64,000 nt of DNA from Pseudoduganella flava (GTDB taxonomy: Bacteria > Pseudomonadota > Gammaproteobacteria > Burkholderiales > Burkholderiaceae_D), in NCBI RefSeq assembly GCF_007830495.1, contig NZ_VLKW01000002.1, forward strand, positions 1 to 64,000, read 5' to 3'. Every line of letters starts with the position of its first letter. Within the stretch, counting starts at the first letter, position 1. A program made the translations under genes and the position numbers. A model generated the notes under the pieces. The model saw only the letters and a list, made by a program, of their open reading frames with translations. It was not told the DNA's origin and did not search any database. This document shows, one piece after another, positions 32,764 to 41,032 of the stretch.

Positions 32764-34998
32764 TCAGGCGTTCGGTAATGAGTGAGGAATGGTGAAGGTG
32801 AACGTCGCACCGTGCGCAGGCACCGATTCGGCCGCCACGCGGCCGCCATGGCGCTCGACGATGCGGCGCACGTTCGCGAGGCCGATGCCGGTACCGTGGA
32901 AATCCTCCATCCGGTGCAGGCGCTGGAACACGCCGAACAGTTTGTGTACGTAATCCATGTTGAAGCCGATGCCGTTGTCGGCCACCGTGAAGACGGTCTC
33001 GGTGGCTTCGCGCCGGCCGTCGATGCGGATCACGGCCGGGTCCTTCTGGCCCGTGAACTTCACCGCGTTCGACAGCAGGTTGTACAGCGCGAGCTGGATG
33101 AACGTGGGGTCGGCAGTGATCGCCGGCAGGGCGCCGACGTGCCATTCGACGCGCCGTTCGCCGACGTCGATCGCCAGCTTGTCGATGCAGGACTGCACCA
33201 GTTCATTCATATCGATCGGCACGGGCCGCAGCGATGCCCGGCCCATCTGCGAAAAGCTCAGCAGGTCGTCGACCAGCTTGCCCGCCAGGCGCGCCGATTC
33301 CTTGATGTTCTTCAGGAAGCGCTGGCGCTTTTCCAGCGTGTCGTTGCCGGCCGCCTCCAGCAGCAGGTCGGAGAAGCCGACGATGTGGCGCAGCGGCGCG
33401 CGCAGGTCGTGCGACACGGAATACGAGAACGCCTCGAGCTCCTTGTTGGCGCGGCCCAGTTCCTCGGCCAGTTCAGCCATCTGCTCGGCGCGCTCCAGCG
33501 CGATGCCGAGCAGCGCCGTGCGAAACTCCAGCGCCATTTCGATCTCGCCCGGGTGCCATGGTGCCGAGGCGCCATGCACCGTCTCGCGCCACGATGCAAA
33601 GCTCGTGCGCGGCGTCAGCGGGGCCGGCGGGGCATCCTGCGCCGGGTCTTTCGCATGCGGATTGCCGGCCCAGTCGATCGTGTACACGAACTCCGGCCGG
33701 AACCACAGCAGGTAATGCTCGTGGATGCGCGAAATCGGCATCGCCAGCAGGCCGCTGGCGGTCCGCTGGTACGCCTGCGCCGGCGGGTATTGCTCCGGCA
33801 GCTTGTCGGTGTAATACAGGTCGTCGTGGGTGTTCAGCTGCAGCCACGCGACGAGCTCGCGCAGCTGCGTCTCGTTCGGCGTGTCGCCGTAGCTGACGAT
33901 GCGGTCGTCGACGACGATCGCGGCGCCGCTCGCCCGGGCGAATTGCAGCAGCTCGGGGAACACGCTGCCCATGTTCTCGATGAAGTCCGAGCCCTGTGTG
34001 AGGCCGGCCAGCACGGACACCATGATGCGCCGCACCTCGAGCCGGAACTGCAGCTCGTCGGCCAGTTCGCGGCTCTGGATGCGCAGCGCGAGGATCTGGC
34101 CCAGCTGCTCGCAGGCGGTGCGCTTGTCGAACGTGATGTGGCGCGGTGCGGCGTTATGGCAGGAGATCAGCCCCCACAGCTCGCCCTTGACGATCAGCGA
34201 CACCGACATCGACGCCAGCGTGCCCATATTGCGCATGTATTGCAGGTGCACGGGCGAGACGCTGCGCAGCGCCGCGAACGACAGGTCGTTGGGCGCCTCC
34301 GTCAGCGGGTTATTCTGCGGCACGAGCCGCGCCGGCGCGTAATTGGCGTCGTGGATCAGGCGGATCCGGTTCGCCACGTACAGCTCGCGCGCCTGCTTCG
34401 GAATGTCCGACGCGGGGAAGCGCTGGCCGAGGTAGGAGGGCAGCACGCCGTCGTTGCTTTCGGCCAGCACGTGGCCATGGCCTTCCTCGTCGAATTTGTA
34501 GACGAGCACGCGGTTGAATCCCGTGACGGCGCGGATCTCGTCCGCCGCCTTCGCGCTCATCTTCTCGATCGTCTCGGCATCGCTCAGCTGCAGCAGGAAG
34601 TCGCCGACCAGCGGATACAGGTGCCGGAAGTCGGCCGCGCCGATGCGGTCGACGGCTTCGAATTCAAGCATCAGCAGGGAATCGTAGCGGTGCACCAGCA
34701 CGTCGAAGCTGCTGGCGCCGACCCGCACGGTGGCGGCAAACGATGGCCGCGCGCCAACCCGGGTCAATTCCGGTTCCAGCTGCGCGGCGGTGTCAGTGCC
34801 CAGTACGTCCGCCAGGGTGCGCCCCAGCGCGGCTTCCGGGTGCTTGCCCAGATGCCGCTCCAGGTTGTCGCTCACCTGCACGACGGTACCTTGCGGGGAG
34901 AGCGCCAGCACGAAACCGTGCGGCTGGATGCTCCCCGGCATGCGGATCGCTTCCCGGTCGCAGCTGCTGAGGTCGATCGTTGGACTGGCCTGTGTCAT
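32764..34998 (-). CDS. Bacteriophytochrome histidine kinase
   Basis: A 744-residue photoreceptor kinase with PAS (about 15-115), GAF (about 135-305), PHY (about 320-495), HisKA (H-box FSYSVSHDLRAPLRHIVGF) and HATPase domains. The biliverdin-attachment cysteine is C13 in SSCDREAIRMPGSIQPHG, and the chromophore-pocket motif PASDIPKQARELY is present. It should bind biliverdin covalently and change kinase activity with red/far-red light. No heme oxygenase (bphO) is adjacent in the window, so the chromophore must come from elsewhere. It is followed at one base by its response regulator. Confidence 0.95.
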   Translation of the reverse strand: MTQASPTIDLSSCDREAIRMPGSIQPHGFVLALSPQGTVVQVSDNLERHLGKHPEAALGRTLADVLGTDTAAQLEPELTRVGARPSFAATVRVGASSFDVLVHRYDSLLMLEFEAVDRIGAADFRHLYPLVGDFLLQLSDAETIEKMSAKAADEIRAVTGFNRVLVYKFDEEGHGHVLAESNDGVLPSYLGQRFPASDIPKQARELYVANRIRLIHDANYAPARLVPQNNPLTEAPNDLSFAALRSVSPVHLQYMRNMGTLASMSVSLIVKGELWGLISCHNAAPRHITFDKRTACEQLGQILALRIQSRELADELQFRLEVRRIMVSVLAGLTQGSDFIENMGSVFPELLQFARASGAAIVVDDRIVSYGDTPNETQLRELVAWLQLNTHDDLYYTDKLPEQYPPAQAYQRTASGLLAMPISRIHEHYLLWFRPEFVYTIDWAGNPHAKDPAQDAPPAPLTPRTSFASWRETVHGASAPWHPGEIEMALEFRTALLGIALERAEQMAELAEELGRANKELEAFSYSVSHDLRAPLRHIVGFSDLLLEAAGNDTLEKRQRFLKNIKESARLAGKLVDDLLSFSQMGRASLRPVPIDMNELVQSCIDKLAIDVGERRVEWHVGALPAITADPTFIQLALYNLLSNAVKFTGQKDPAVIRIDGRREATETVFTVADNGIGFNMDYVHKLFGVFQRLHRMEDFHGTGIGLANVRRIVERHGGRVAAESVPAHGATFTFTIPHSLPNA

Positions 34999-35048
34999 GG
35001 ACAGAATTTTACCGGCAAACGCGGCCGTCTGCGCATCGCCGGCACGAT

Positions 35049-35720
35049 TCAACGTACACTCTGCAGCAGGAACGACGGTTGGCCGCAGCTTTTCTGCGCC
35101 CGTTTCACCTCGGCCGGCGCGCACGTGCGCGACTTGCCGTCCTTCGTGTAGCAGGCGTGGATCTCGCGCAGGAAGCGGCCGGCACCGGTGCAGATCGGCA
35201 CCACGCCATTCTCGGCCAGGCCGGGATTGGCGGCGCGGAACGCCTGCTGGAATTCGCCGATCGTCACGCGCACCGGCTGCTCCGGCGCCCGGTATGCGGC
35301 CGGCACCGCCAGGCCGTCCTTCAGTTTCGCCGACAGCGCCAGGTACTGTTCCGGCGCCAGGCCCGAGCAGGTGCCGTGCTTGGCCCACTCGTGCGTGATC
35401 AGCTTCGGCGACGGATAGATGTCCTCGTACTTGCGGCGCACCGCGCCCGGCAGCTCCTCGCGCGAGCAGCTTTCCGGATAGCCCTTCTCATACTGCGGCC
35501 ACAGGCCGTGCAGCACGAAGCCCAGGCGCCGGCCGCTGCCGCACTGGTTCGGGTCGCGGCCGCCGTTGGTCGCGCAATAGGCCGGCGACCACGACAGCGA
35601 CAGCGCGTAGTAATCGAATTCGCCCGGTTCGCCGACGTTCTTCGGCTTTTTCGCCTCGGCGGCGCCGCACAGCAGCGCGGCGGCCAGCAGGGCGGCCAGA
35701 TGGATGCGGGACGTATGCAT
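35049..35720 (-). CDS. Secreted ribonuclease T2
   Basis: A 223-residue protein with a signal peptide (residues 1-23, ending GAAEA). Both catalytic segments of the T2 family are intact: FVLHGLWPQ with H71, and ITHEWAKHGTC with H110, E111 and H115. It would cleave RNA through 2',3'-cyclic phosphates in the periplasm or outside the cell, probably for nutrient scavenging. Several cysteines suggest disulfides. Its ATG is only 8 bp after the kynA stop, so it appears to be co-transcribed with kynurenine genes, which is unexpected. Confidence 0.94.
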   Translation of the reverse strand: MHTSRIHLAALLAAALLCGAAEAKKPKNVGEPGEFDYYALSLSWSPAYCATNGGRDPNQCGSGRRLGFVLHGLWPQYEKGYPESCSREELPGAVRRKYEDIYPSPKLITHEWAKHGTCSGLAPEQYLALSAKLKDGLAVPAAYRAPEQPVRVTIGEFQQAFRAANPGLAENGVVPICTGAGRFLREIHACYTKDGKSRTCAPAEVKRAQKSCGQPSFLLQSVR

Positions 35721-35728
35721 GGTGACTC

Positions 35729-36559
35729 CTATAATTCGGTGCGCAGCGCAAACAGCTCGGGGAACAGCACCACGTCGAGCATCTTGCGCAGGTAACTGAC
35801 GCCGGCGGTGCCGCCGGTGCCCGTCTTGAAGCCGATGATCCGTTCCACCGTGGTCACGTGGCGGAAGCGCCAGAAGCGGAACGCCGTTTCCAGGTCGACC
35901 AGTTTCTCGGCCAGTTCGTACAGCGCCCAATGGCGCGTCGGGTCGCGATAGACTTCCAGCCAGGCCGCCTTGACGGAATCGTCGGCGGCCGTCGGCTGGG
36001 TGGGATCGACCGCCAGCCGGGCTTCTGATACGGGCAGGCCGTTGCGGGCCAGCAGCCGGATCGCCTCGTCGTACACCGAGGGTTCGTGCAGTGCCCGCTG
36101 CAGCTTTTCATGCGTCTCGGGCGTGGCCTCGTGCACGGTCAGCAGCTTCGGGTTCTTGTTGCCGAGGACGAATTCGATCTCGCGGTACTGGTAGGACTGG
36201 AAGCCGGACGACGCGCCGAGATACGGCCGGATCGCGCTGTACTCGGGCGGCGTCATGGTTGCCAGCACGTCCCACGCGTGCACCAGCTGGTCCATGATGC
36301 GGGCGACGCGGGCCAGCATCTTGAATGCGGGCGGCAGGTCGTCGCGGCGGATGTGTTCGCGCACGGCGTGCATCTCGTGCAGCATCAGCTTCATCCACAA
36401 TTCCGTGGTCTGGTGCTGCACGATGAACAGCAATTCGTTATGGTTCGGCGACAGCGGGTGCTGGGCCGACAGGATCTGGTCCAGGCCCAGGTAGTCGCCA
36501 TAGCTCATCGACTTCGTGAAATCCATCTGGGCGCCGTGCCAGCTTTTTTCTTCGCTCAT
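35729..36559 (-). CDS. kynA: Tryptophan 2,3-dioxygenase
   Basis: A 276-residue heme enzyme of normal length that opens L-tryptophan to N-formylkynurenine. Recognised segments are [38 protein letters not shown] (proximal active-site helix), and the C-terminal [25 protein letters not shown]. This step starts the aerobic kynurenine route to anthranilate or quinolinate. It sits 23 bp after kynU in the same operon. The kynurenine formamidase gene (kynB) often found with them is not in the window. The ATG at 36559 follows AGGAAT. Confidence 0.97.
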   Translation of the reverse strand: MSEEKSWHGAQMDFTKSMSYGDYLGLDQILSAQHPLSPNHNELLFIVQHQTTELWMKLMLHEMHAVREHIRRDDLPPAFKMLARVARIMDQLVHAWDVLATMTPPEYSAIRPYLGASSGFQSYQYREIEFVLGNKNPKLLTVHEATPETHEKLQRALHEPSVYDEAIRLLARNGLPVSEARLAVDPTQPTAADDSVKAAWLEVYRDPTRHWALYELAEKLVDLETAFRFWRFRHVTTVERIIGFKTGTGGTAGVSYLRKMLDVVLFPELFALRTEL

Positions 36560-36582
36560 GGTATTCCTTGCGCTGTTGCGTG

Positions 36583-37827
36583 TTACGTCACCGCGCTGCG
36601 CGCGGCATGCACATCGTACGCCTGCTCGTCCAGCACCTGCCGCAGGATGTCGACGGCGTCCCACACGTCCGTGAAGCTGGTGTACAGCGGCGTGAAGCCG
36701 AAGCGCATGATGTGCGGCTCGCGGTAATCGCCGATCACGCCCCGTTCGATCAGCGCCTGCATCACCGCATAGCCATGCGGATGCGTGAAGCTGACCTGGC
36801 TGCCGCGCCGCGCGTGCGCGCGTGGCGTCACCAGTTCGACCGGATGGCCGGCGCAGCGTTCCTCGACCAGTGCGATGAACAGGTCCGTCAGTGCCAGCGA
36901 TTTCGCCCGCAGCGCCGCCATGTCCGTCTGCGCGAACACGTCCAGCCCGCATTCGACCAGCGAGAGCGCAACGATCGGCTGGGTGCCGCACAGTGCGCGG
37001 CCGATGCCGTCGCAGGGGGCGAACGCGCTCGCCATCGAAAACGGGCTGGCGTGGCCCCACCAGCCCGACAGCGGCTGGTGGAACGTCCCCTGGTGCCGCT
37101 GGGGCACCCAGATGAAGGCGGGCGCGCCGGGGCCGCCGTTCAGGTATTTGTAGGTGCAGCCGACGGCGAAGTCGGCTTGCGCGCCATGCAGATCCATCGG
37201 CACGGCGCCGGCCGAGTGGGCCAGGTCCCACACGGTGACGGCACCGTGCTGGTGGGCGAGGGCGGTCAGCGCGGCCATGTCGTGCTGGTAACCGGTGCGA
37301 TAGTTCACGTGCGTCAGCATCAGCACGGCCGTGTCAAGCCCGATGGCGGCGGGAATCTCGTCCGGCGTGTCGATCAGGCGCACCGTATGGCCGCGCTCCA
37401 GCCAGCCGGCCAGGCCCTCGGCCATATAGATGTCGCTCGGGAAGTTGTGGCGCTCGGTGACGATCACCTTGCGCGCCGGTGCGTCCGCTTGCAGCGCCAG
37501 CGCGGCGGCCAGCGCCTTGAACAGGTTGACGGACGTCGTGTCGGTCACGACGATCTCGCCGGGCAGGGCGCCGACCAGCGGCGCCAGCTTGTCGCCCAGC
37601 CGTTTCGTCAGGTCGGCCCAGCCGGCCGTGTTCCAGCTCTTGATCAAGTCCTTGCCCCATTCCTGGGTGATGACGTGCTGGGCACGGGTCAGCGCGGCCT
37701 TGGGCCGGGCGCCCAGCGAGTTGCCGTCCAGGTAGATGATGCCGGCGGGCAGGTCGAACTGTTCGCGCAGGGCGGCCAGCGGGTCCGCGGCGTCCAGCGC
37801 CTGGCAGGCGGTGCGGGAATAAGTCAT
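36583..37827 (-). CDS. kynU: Kynureninase
   Basis: A 414-residue PLP enzyme that cleaves kynurenine to anthranilate and alanine. [15 protein letters not shown], the aspartate pair in [16 protein letters not shown], the PLP lysine in [18 protein letters not shown] and QPLSGWWGH are characteristic. ATG 37827 gives the usual N-terminus ([21 protein letters not shown]); an in-frame ATG six codons earlier is possible. It is the first gene of the minus-strand run kynU-kynA-RNase T2. Its promoter shares the 525-bp gap with the flhD leader on the other strand. Confidence 0.96.
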   Translation of the reverse strand: MTYSRTACQALDAADPLAALREQFDLPAGIIYLDGNSLGARPKAALTRAQHVITQEWGKDLIKSWNTAGWADLTKRLGDKLAPLVGALPGEIVVTDTTSVNLFKALAAALALQADAPARKVIVTERHNFPSDIYMAEGLAGWLERGHTVRLIDTPDEIPAAIGLDTAVLMLTHVNYRTGYQHDMAALTALAHQHGAVTVWDLAHSAGAVPMDLHGAQADFAVGCTYKYLNGGPGAPAFIWVPQRHQGTFHQPLSGWWGHASPFSMASAFAPCDGIGRALCGTQPIVALSLVECGLDVFAQTDMAALRAKSLALTDLFIALVEERCAGHPVELVTPRAHARRGSQVSFTHPHGYAVMQALIERGVIGDYREPHIMRFGFTPLYTSFTDVWDAVDILRQVLDEQAYDVHAARSAVT

Positions 37828-37962
37828 GTCGCTCTCGTTCTCCATGGCGGCGAAGGCCGGAAGTGTAGCACGCTGCCATGACAGAAAGTTATCGGCGGCC
37901 CGGGGGCTGTTTGCTTGCCGCCGCGACAAGAAAAAAATCGCAAATTTTTTTCAAAATCACCC

Positions 37963-37989
37963 TAAAGTTCCTGGCGACGGTGCCGTAAC
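37963..37989 (+). promoter_or_regulatory. Sigma-28 (FliA) promoter P1 upstream of flhD
   Basis: TAAAGTTC, an 11-bp spacer and GCCGTAAC match the FliA consensus TAAAGTTT-N11-GCCGATAA closely. It sits in the first of two direct repeats. Confidence 0.78.
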
Positions 37990-38070
37990 CGGTTCAGATG
38001 TCCAGGAAAGCGCCTCTGTTCGTTGCTTTGGATGACAGAAAAAAACTTTAAAATTTTTTGCTGACGACCC

Positions 38071-38097
38071 TAAAGTTTCCAAAAAGGCTGCCGTTAC
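38071..38097 (+). promoter_or_regulatory. Sigma-28 (FliA) promoter P2 upstream of flhD
   Basis: TAAAGTTT, an 11-bp spacer and GCCGTTAC: a perfect -35 and a good -10. It lies 108 bp downstream of P1 within the second copy of the same repeat. A start is expected near 38104. Confidence 0.82.
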
Positions 38098-38103
38098 CTG
38101 GTT

Positions 38104-38353
38104 AGATGTCGCTAAAAAGCGTCAGCGCGACATCACAAAAAGGCTCGCTCCCGCTGGTTTTCCGCGAGCCGCTACAACCCGCAAACCCGCGCCAATCCTG
38201 GCGCGCCGCTATGATCGCCCTGCGTTTGTCAGACAAACGCCGACAGGGTGCGATCGCCATTTCCCTACCTCAAATACAGACGGCGGCCTCTTCTCGTGCT
38301 CGGGGCGCTACAGCAGAATGTGTCTCAACGGAAACGAATTGAGGAGCACAGAA
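38104..38353 (+). ncRNA. Candidate structured flhDC leader or sigma-28-dependent small RNA
   Basis: Beginning at the predicted P2 start, a perfect 8-bp hairpin GATGTCGC / GCGACATC (38105-38134) is followed by GGCTCGC / GCGAGCC (38142-38170) and GCGTTTGTC-A-GACAAACGC (38222-38240). The transcript would run 250 nt before the flhD ATG, whose ribosome-binding site GAGGAG is at about 38341-38346. No U-tract terminator was seen, so read-through to flhD is likely. Whether a separate RNA accumulates is unknown. Confidence 0.4.
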
Positions 38354-38671
38354 ATGACTGCGAACGATATGATGGCCGAGATCCGCGACGCGAACCTCTC
38401 CTACCTGATGCTGGCGCAGCAGATGATCCGCGCCGACAAGGTGACGGCGATCTTCCGCCTGGGCATCTCGGCGGACATCGCCGACCTGATCGAAGGCATG
38501 AGCAATGCCCAGATCCTGAAACTGGCAGGCGGCAACATGATGCTGGCCCGCTTCCGCTTCGACGATGGCGCGATCCTGTCGATGCTGACCAACTACAACA
38601 AGGACCGCTCGCTGGCGCAATCGCATGCGGCGATCCTGATGGCTGGTCAGGGCGTCGAAGAAATCGTCTGA
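38354..38671 (+). CDS. flhD: Flagellar master regulator FlhD
   Basis: A 105-residue FlhD subunit. It forms the FlhD4C2 complex that activates class II flagellar promoters with sigma-70. MMAEIRDANLSYLMLAQQMIRADK and GISADIADLIEGMSNAQILKLA match the family. The ATG has GAGGAG eight bases upstream, and flhC follows after 36 bp. Placing flhDC behind sigma-28 promoters departs from the enterobacterial scheme, where flhDC is the class I operon. Confidence 0.95.
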   Translation: MTANDMMAEIRDANLSYLMLAQQMIRADKVTAIFRLGISADIADLIEGMSNAQILKLAGGNMMLARFRFDDGAILSMLTNYNKDRSLAQSHAAILMAGQGVEEIV

Positions 38672-38707
38672 GCGCTACACTACAAAAATAGATCCGGGAG
38701 CGGGAAC

Positions 38708-39259
38708 ATGAGCAACGCAGGGAAAAAGAGCGTCGTCAGCGAAGCGCAGGAAATCGGCCTGGCAATCGAGCTGATCAATCTGGGTGCGCGCTTGCAATTG
38801 CTGGAATCCGAAGTGTCGCTGTCGCGCGAGCGCCTGCTGAAGCTGTACAAGGAGCTGAAGGGCGTGTCGCCGCCGAAGGGCATGCTGCCGTTCTCGACGG
38901 ACTGGTTCCTGACTTGGCAGCCGAACATCCATGCTTCCCTGTTCATCAATATCCACGATTTCCTCGTCCAGCACGCCGGTGCGACGGGCATCCGGGCCGT
39001 CATGAAGGCGTACCAGCTGTATCTGGAGCAGATGCCGCCCGCGCCCGGCGAAGAGCCGCTGCTGTCGCTGACCCGTGCCTGGACCCTGGTGCGCTTCTTC
39101 TCCAGCAGGATGCTGGAACTGAAACCCTGCACGAAATGCCAGGGCAAATTCGTCGTCAACGGCATGGACCTGAACGGCGACTACCACTGCGGCCTGTGCC
39201 ACATGCCTTCGCGTGCCGGCAAGACCAGAAAAGCCAAAGAAGAAGCCGTGGCCGCGTGA
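38708..39259 (+). CDS. flhC: Flagellar master regulator FlhC
   Basis: A 183-residue FlhC. It is the DNA-contacting partner of FlhD. The zinc-binding cysteines near the C-terminus are CTKC and CGLC (in YHCGLCHMPS), and QEIGLAIELINLGARLQLLE and LPFSTDWFLTWQPNIHASLF are typical. A GGGAGCGGGAAC sequence precedes the ATG. A strong terminator follows 23 bp after the stop, so flhDC is probably a two-gene unit with some read-through. Confidence 0.96.
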   Translation: MSNAGKKSVVSEAQEIGLAIELINLGARLQLLESEVSLSRERLLKLYKELKGVSPPKGMLPFSTDWFLTWQPNIHASLFINIHDFLVQHAGATGIRAVMKAYQLYLEQMPPAPGEEPLLSLTRAWTLVRFFSSRMLELKPCTKCQGKFVVNGMDLNGDYHCGLCHMPSRAGKTRKAKEEAVAA

Positions 39260-39282
39260 TCTTCGACGATCGTTCCGTTACG

Positions 39283-39320
39283 AAAAGCCGGGGTGGCGCA
39301 TGACGCCATCCCGGCTTTTT
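39283..39320 (+). terminator. Strong Rho-independent terminator after flhDC
   Basis: Sixteen base pairs (AAAAGCCGGGGTGGCG with CGCCATCCCGGCTTTT, one G-U pair) close a five-base loop CATGA, followed by T. The A/T flanks make it functional in both directions. The loop holds the first good ATG of the next ORF. Confidence 0.9.
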
Positions 39321-40064
39321 CGTTTGCCGGCCGTGCGCGCTCTGTGCGCCCAGGGCGCCGCGCTGCTGCCGACGGCGGCCCTGGCCTACGTGGCGGAAGG
39401 CTTTGGCGCCGGCCTGACCTTGCTGCACGCGGCCGCTTTGCAGGGGCTTGTTGCCATGCTGATCACGTGGAAGCTCGGCCTCGCGCCGTGGTGGCGCATC
39501 ATCCAGCTGCTGTTTCCCGTCGCACTGCTGGCCGCGCTGGGGCTGGGACTGCCGCCGCTGCTGTTTCTTGCCGTGTTCGTCGTACTGCTGGGCTGGTACT
39601 GGTCGACGTTCCGCACGCAGGTGCCGTATTTTCCGTCCAACCCCTCCGTATGGCGCGCCGTGGCGGCGCTGTTGCCGGACCGGCAGGGCATCTCCGCGAT
39701 CGACGTTGGCAGTGGGCTGGGCGGCCTTGCGCTGTACCTGGCGCGGGTCCGGCCCGACATCAAATCTGCCGGAATTGAGCTTGCACCGTTGCCATATTTA
39801 TATTCGAGATTGCGTGCCAAATTGACAAAGAATGGCGCGATATTCATCCGCGGCGATTATGAGGAAATCGATTTCGGCGACTATGACGTGGTGTTTGCTT
39901 ATCTGTCACCGGCGGTAATGCTTGCTTTATTTGACAAGGCGCGGCGCGAAATGAAAGTTGGAAGTTTGCTTATCAGTTACGAGTTTAATATCCCGGGTTT
40001 CAAGCCAGACAAGACCATACTTACCACAGAGGGCGCTCCGCCACTCTATGTTTGGGCGTTTTAG
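39300..40064 (+). CDS. Membrane-anchored class I SAM-dependent methyltransferase
   Basis: A 254-residue protein if ATG 39300 is used. Two or three N-terminal membrane helices (about 20-100) precede a Rossmann-like domain with motif I AIDVGSGLGGLALYLA, motif II AGIELAPLPYLYSRLRAK and a motif IV-like YDVVFAYLSPAVM. The substrate is unknown; a role in flagellar or envelope modification is suggested only by location. The last 250 bp are clearly more A/T-rich than the neighbours. Its start lies in a terminator loop without a good ribosome-binding site. ATG 39213, inside flhC, or internal TTG/GTG codons are alternatives. Confidence 0.7.
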   Translation: MTPSRLFRLPAVRALCAQGAALLPTAALAYVAEGFGAGLTLLHAAALQGLVAMLITWKLGLAPWWRIIQLLFPVALLAALGLGLPPLLFLAVFVVLLGWYWSTFRTQVPYFPSNPSVWRAVAALLPDRQGISAIDVGSGLGGLALYLARVRPDIKSAGIELAPLPYLYSRLRAKLTKNGAIFIRGDYEEIDFGDYDVVFAYLSPAVMLALFDKARREMKVGSLLISYEFNIPGFKPDKTILTTEGAPPLYVWAF

Positions 40065-40156
40065 ATGCCTTTCTCTTGCCGGGCACGCTTTCTCACGCTA
40101 TTGTAGTTCCCTGTGGAATCATTCGGTGTTTGCCGACTTTATGGGAGTTTGCAGGC

Positions 40157-41017
40157 TTGTTAGTAATTATTGGTTATGTCGTTGTGCTGGCCTCCGTATT
40201 CGGGGGCTTTGTGTTGTCAGGGGGACACCTGGCCGCACTGTTCCAGCCGTTGGAACTCCTGATGATCGGCGGCGCCGCAGCGGGCGCCTTCTTCGTCGGC
40301 AATAACGGCAAATCGATCAAGGCTACGCTGGCCGCTCTCCCGACCTTGTTGAAGGGATCGCGCTACACGAAGGAACTGTACATGGAGCTGATGTCGCTGC
40401 TGTTCGACATCCTCTCCAAGGTGCGGAAAGAAGGCCTGATGTCGATCGAGGGCGATATCGAATCGCCGGAACAGAGCCCGCTGTTCTCGAAGTACCCGAC
40501 GGTACTCGAGGACCATCACGTCGTGGAATTCATGACGGACTACCTGCGCCTGATGGTGTCGGGGAACATGGACGCGTTCCAGATCGAGAATCTGATGGAC
40601 AACGAGCTGGAGACGCACCACCACGAGGGCGCCGTGCCGGCCCACGTGATCGCCAAGCTGGGCGACGGCCTGCCGGCGTTCGGTATCGTCGCGGCCGTGA
40701 TGGGCGTGGTGCACACGATGGAATCGGTGGGCATTCCGCCGTCCGAGCTGGGCATGCTGATCGCGCACGCGCTGGTCGGCACGTTCCTCGGCATCCTGCT
40801 GGCCTACGGTTTCGTCGGCCCGCTGGCGAGCCTGCTGGAGCAGAAGCTGGAAGAGTCGACCAAGATGTTTCAGTGCGTGAAGGTGACGCTGCTGGCGAGC
40901 CTGAACGGCTACGCGCCGGCGCTGGCCGTGGAATTCGGCCGCAAGGTGCTGTATTCGACGGAGCGGCCGACGTTTGCCGAGCTGGAAGACCACATCAAGA
41001 AGTCGAAATCCAAGTAA
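40157..41017 (+). CDS. motA: Flagellar motor stator protein MotA
   Basis: A 286-residue proton-channel subunit that closely follows E. coli MotA: LVIIGYVVVLASVFGGFVLSGG, FFVGNNGKSIKATLAALP, the cytoplasmic loop, GDGLPAFGIVAAVMGVVHTMES (channel proline) and AHALVGTFLGILLAYGF. Comparison with MotA places the start at TTG 40157, giving M-LVIIGYVV; GGGAG and GCAGG lie just upstream. The upstream ATG frame would add residues absent from the family. motB follows after 15 bp. Confidence 0.95.
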   Translation: MLVIIGYVVVLASVFGGFVLSGGHLAALFQPLELLMIGGAAAGAFFVGNNGKSIKATLAALPTLLKGSRYTKELYMELMSLLFDILSKVRKEGLMSIEGDIESPEQSPLFSKYPTVLEDHHVVEFMTDYLRLMVSGNMDAFQIENLMDNELETHHHEGAVPAHVIAKLGDGLPAFGIVAAVMGVVHTMESVGIPPSELGMLIAHALVGTFLGILLAYGFVGPLASLLEQKLEESTKMFQCVKVTLLASLNGYAPALAVEFGRKVLYSTERPTFAELEDHIKKSKSK

Positions 41018-41032
41018 GGCAGGGGAACGAAC

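Larger units (their letters stand above)
37828..38353. other. 525-bp divergent regulatory region, kynU / flhDC
   Basis: The region has an A/T-rich segment with two direct repeats of about 85 bp that start in A/T tracts (37930- and 38038-), each carrying a sigma-28 promoter facing flhD, followed by a hairpin-rich leader. Short open frames here (for example 38106-38342) have no ribosome-binding site and look spurious. Confidence 0.75.

Noticed and set aside
38106..38342. 78-codon open frame upstream of flhD
   Set aside because: No Shine-Dalgarno, no recognisable composition, and it covers the hairpin-rich leader.
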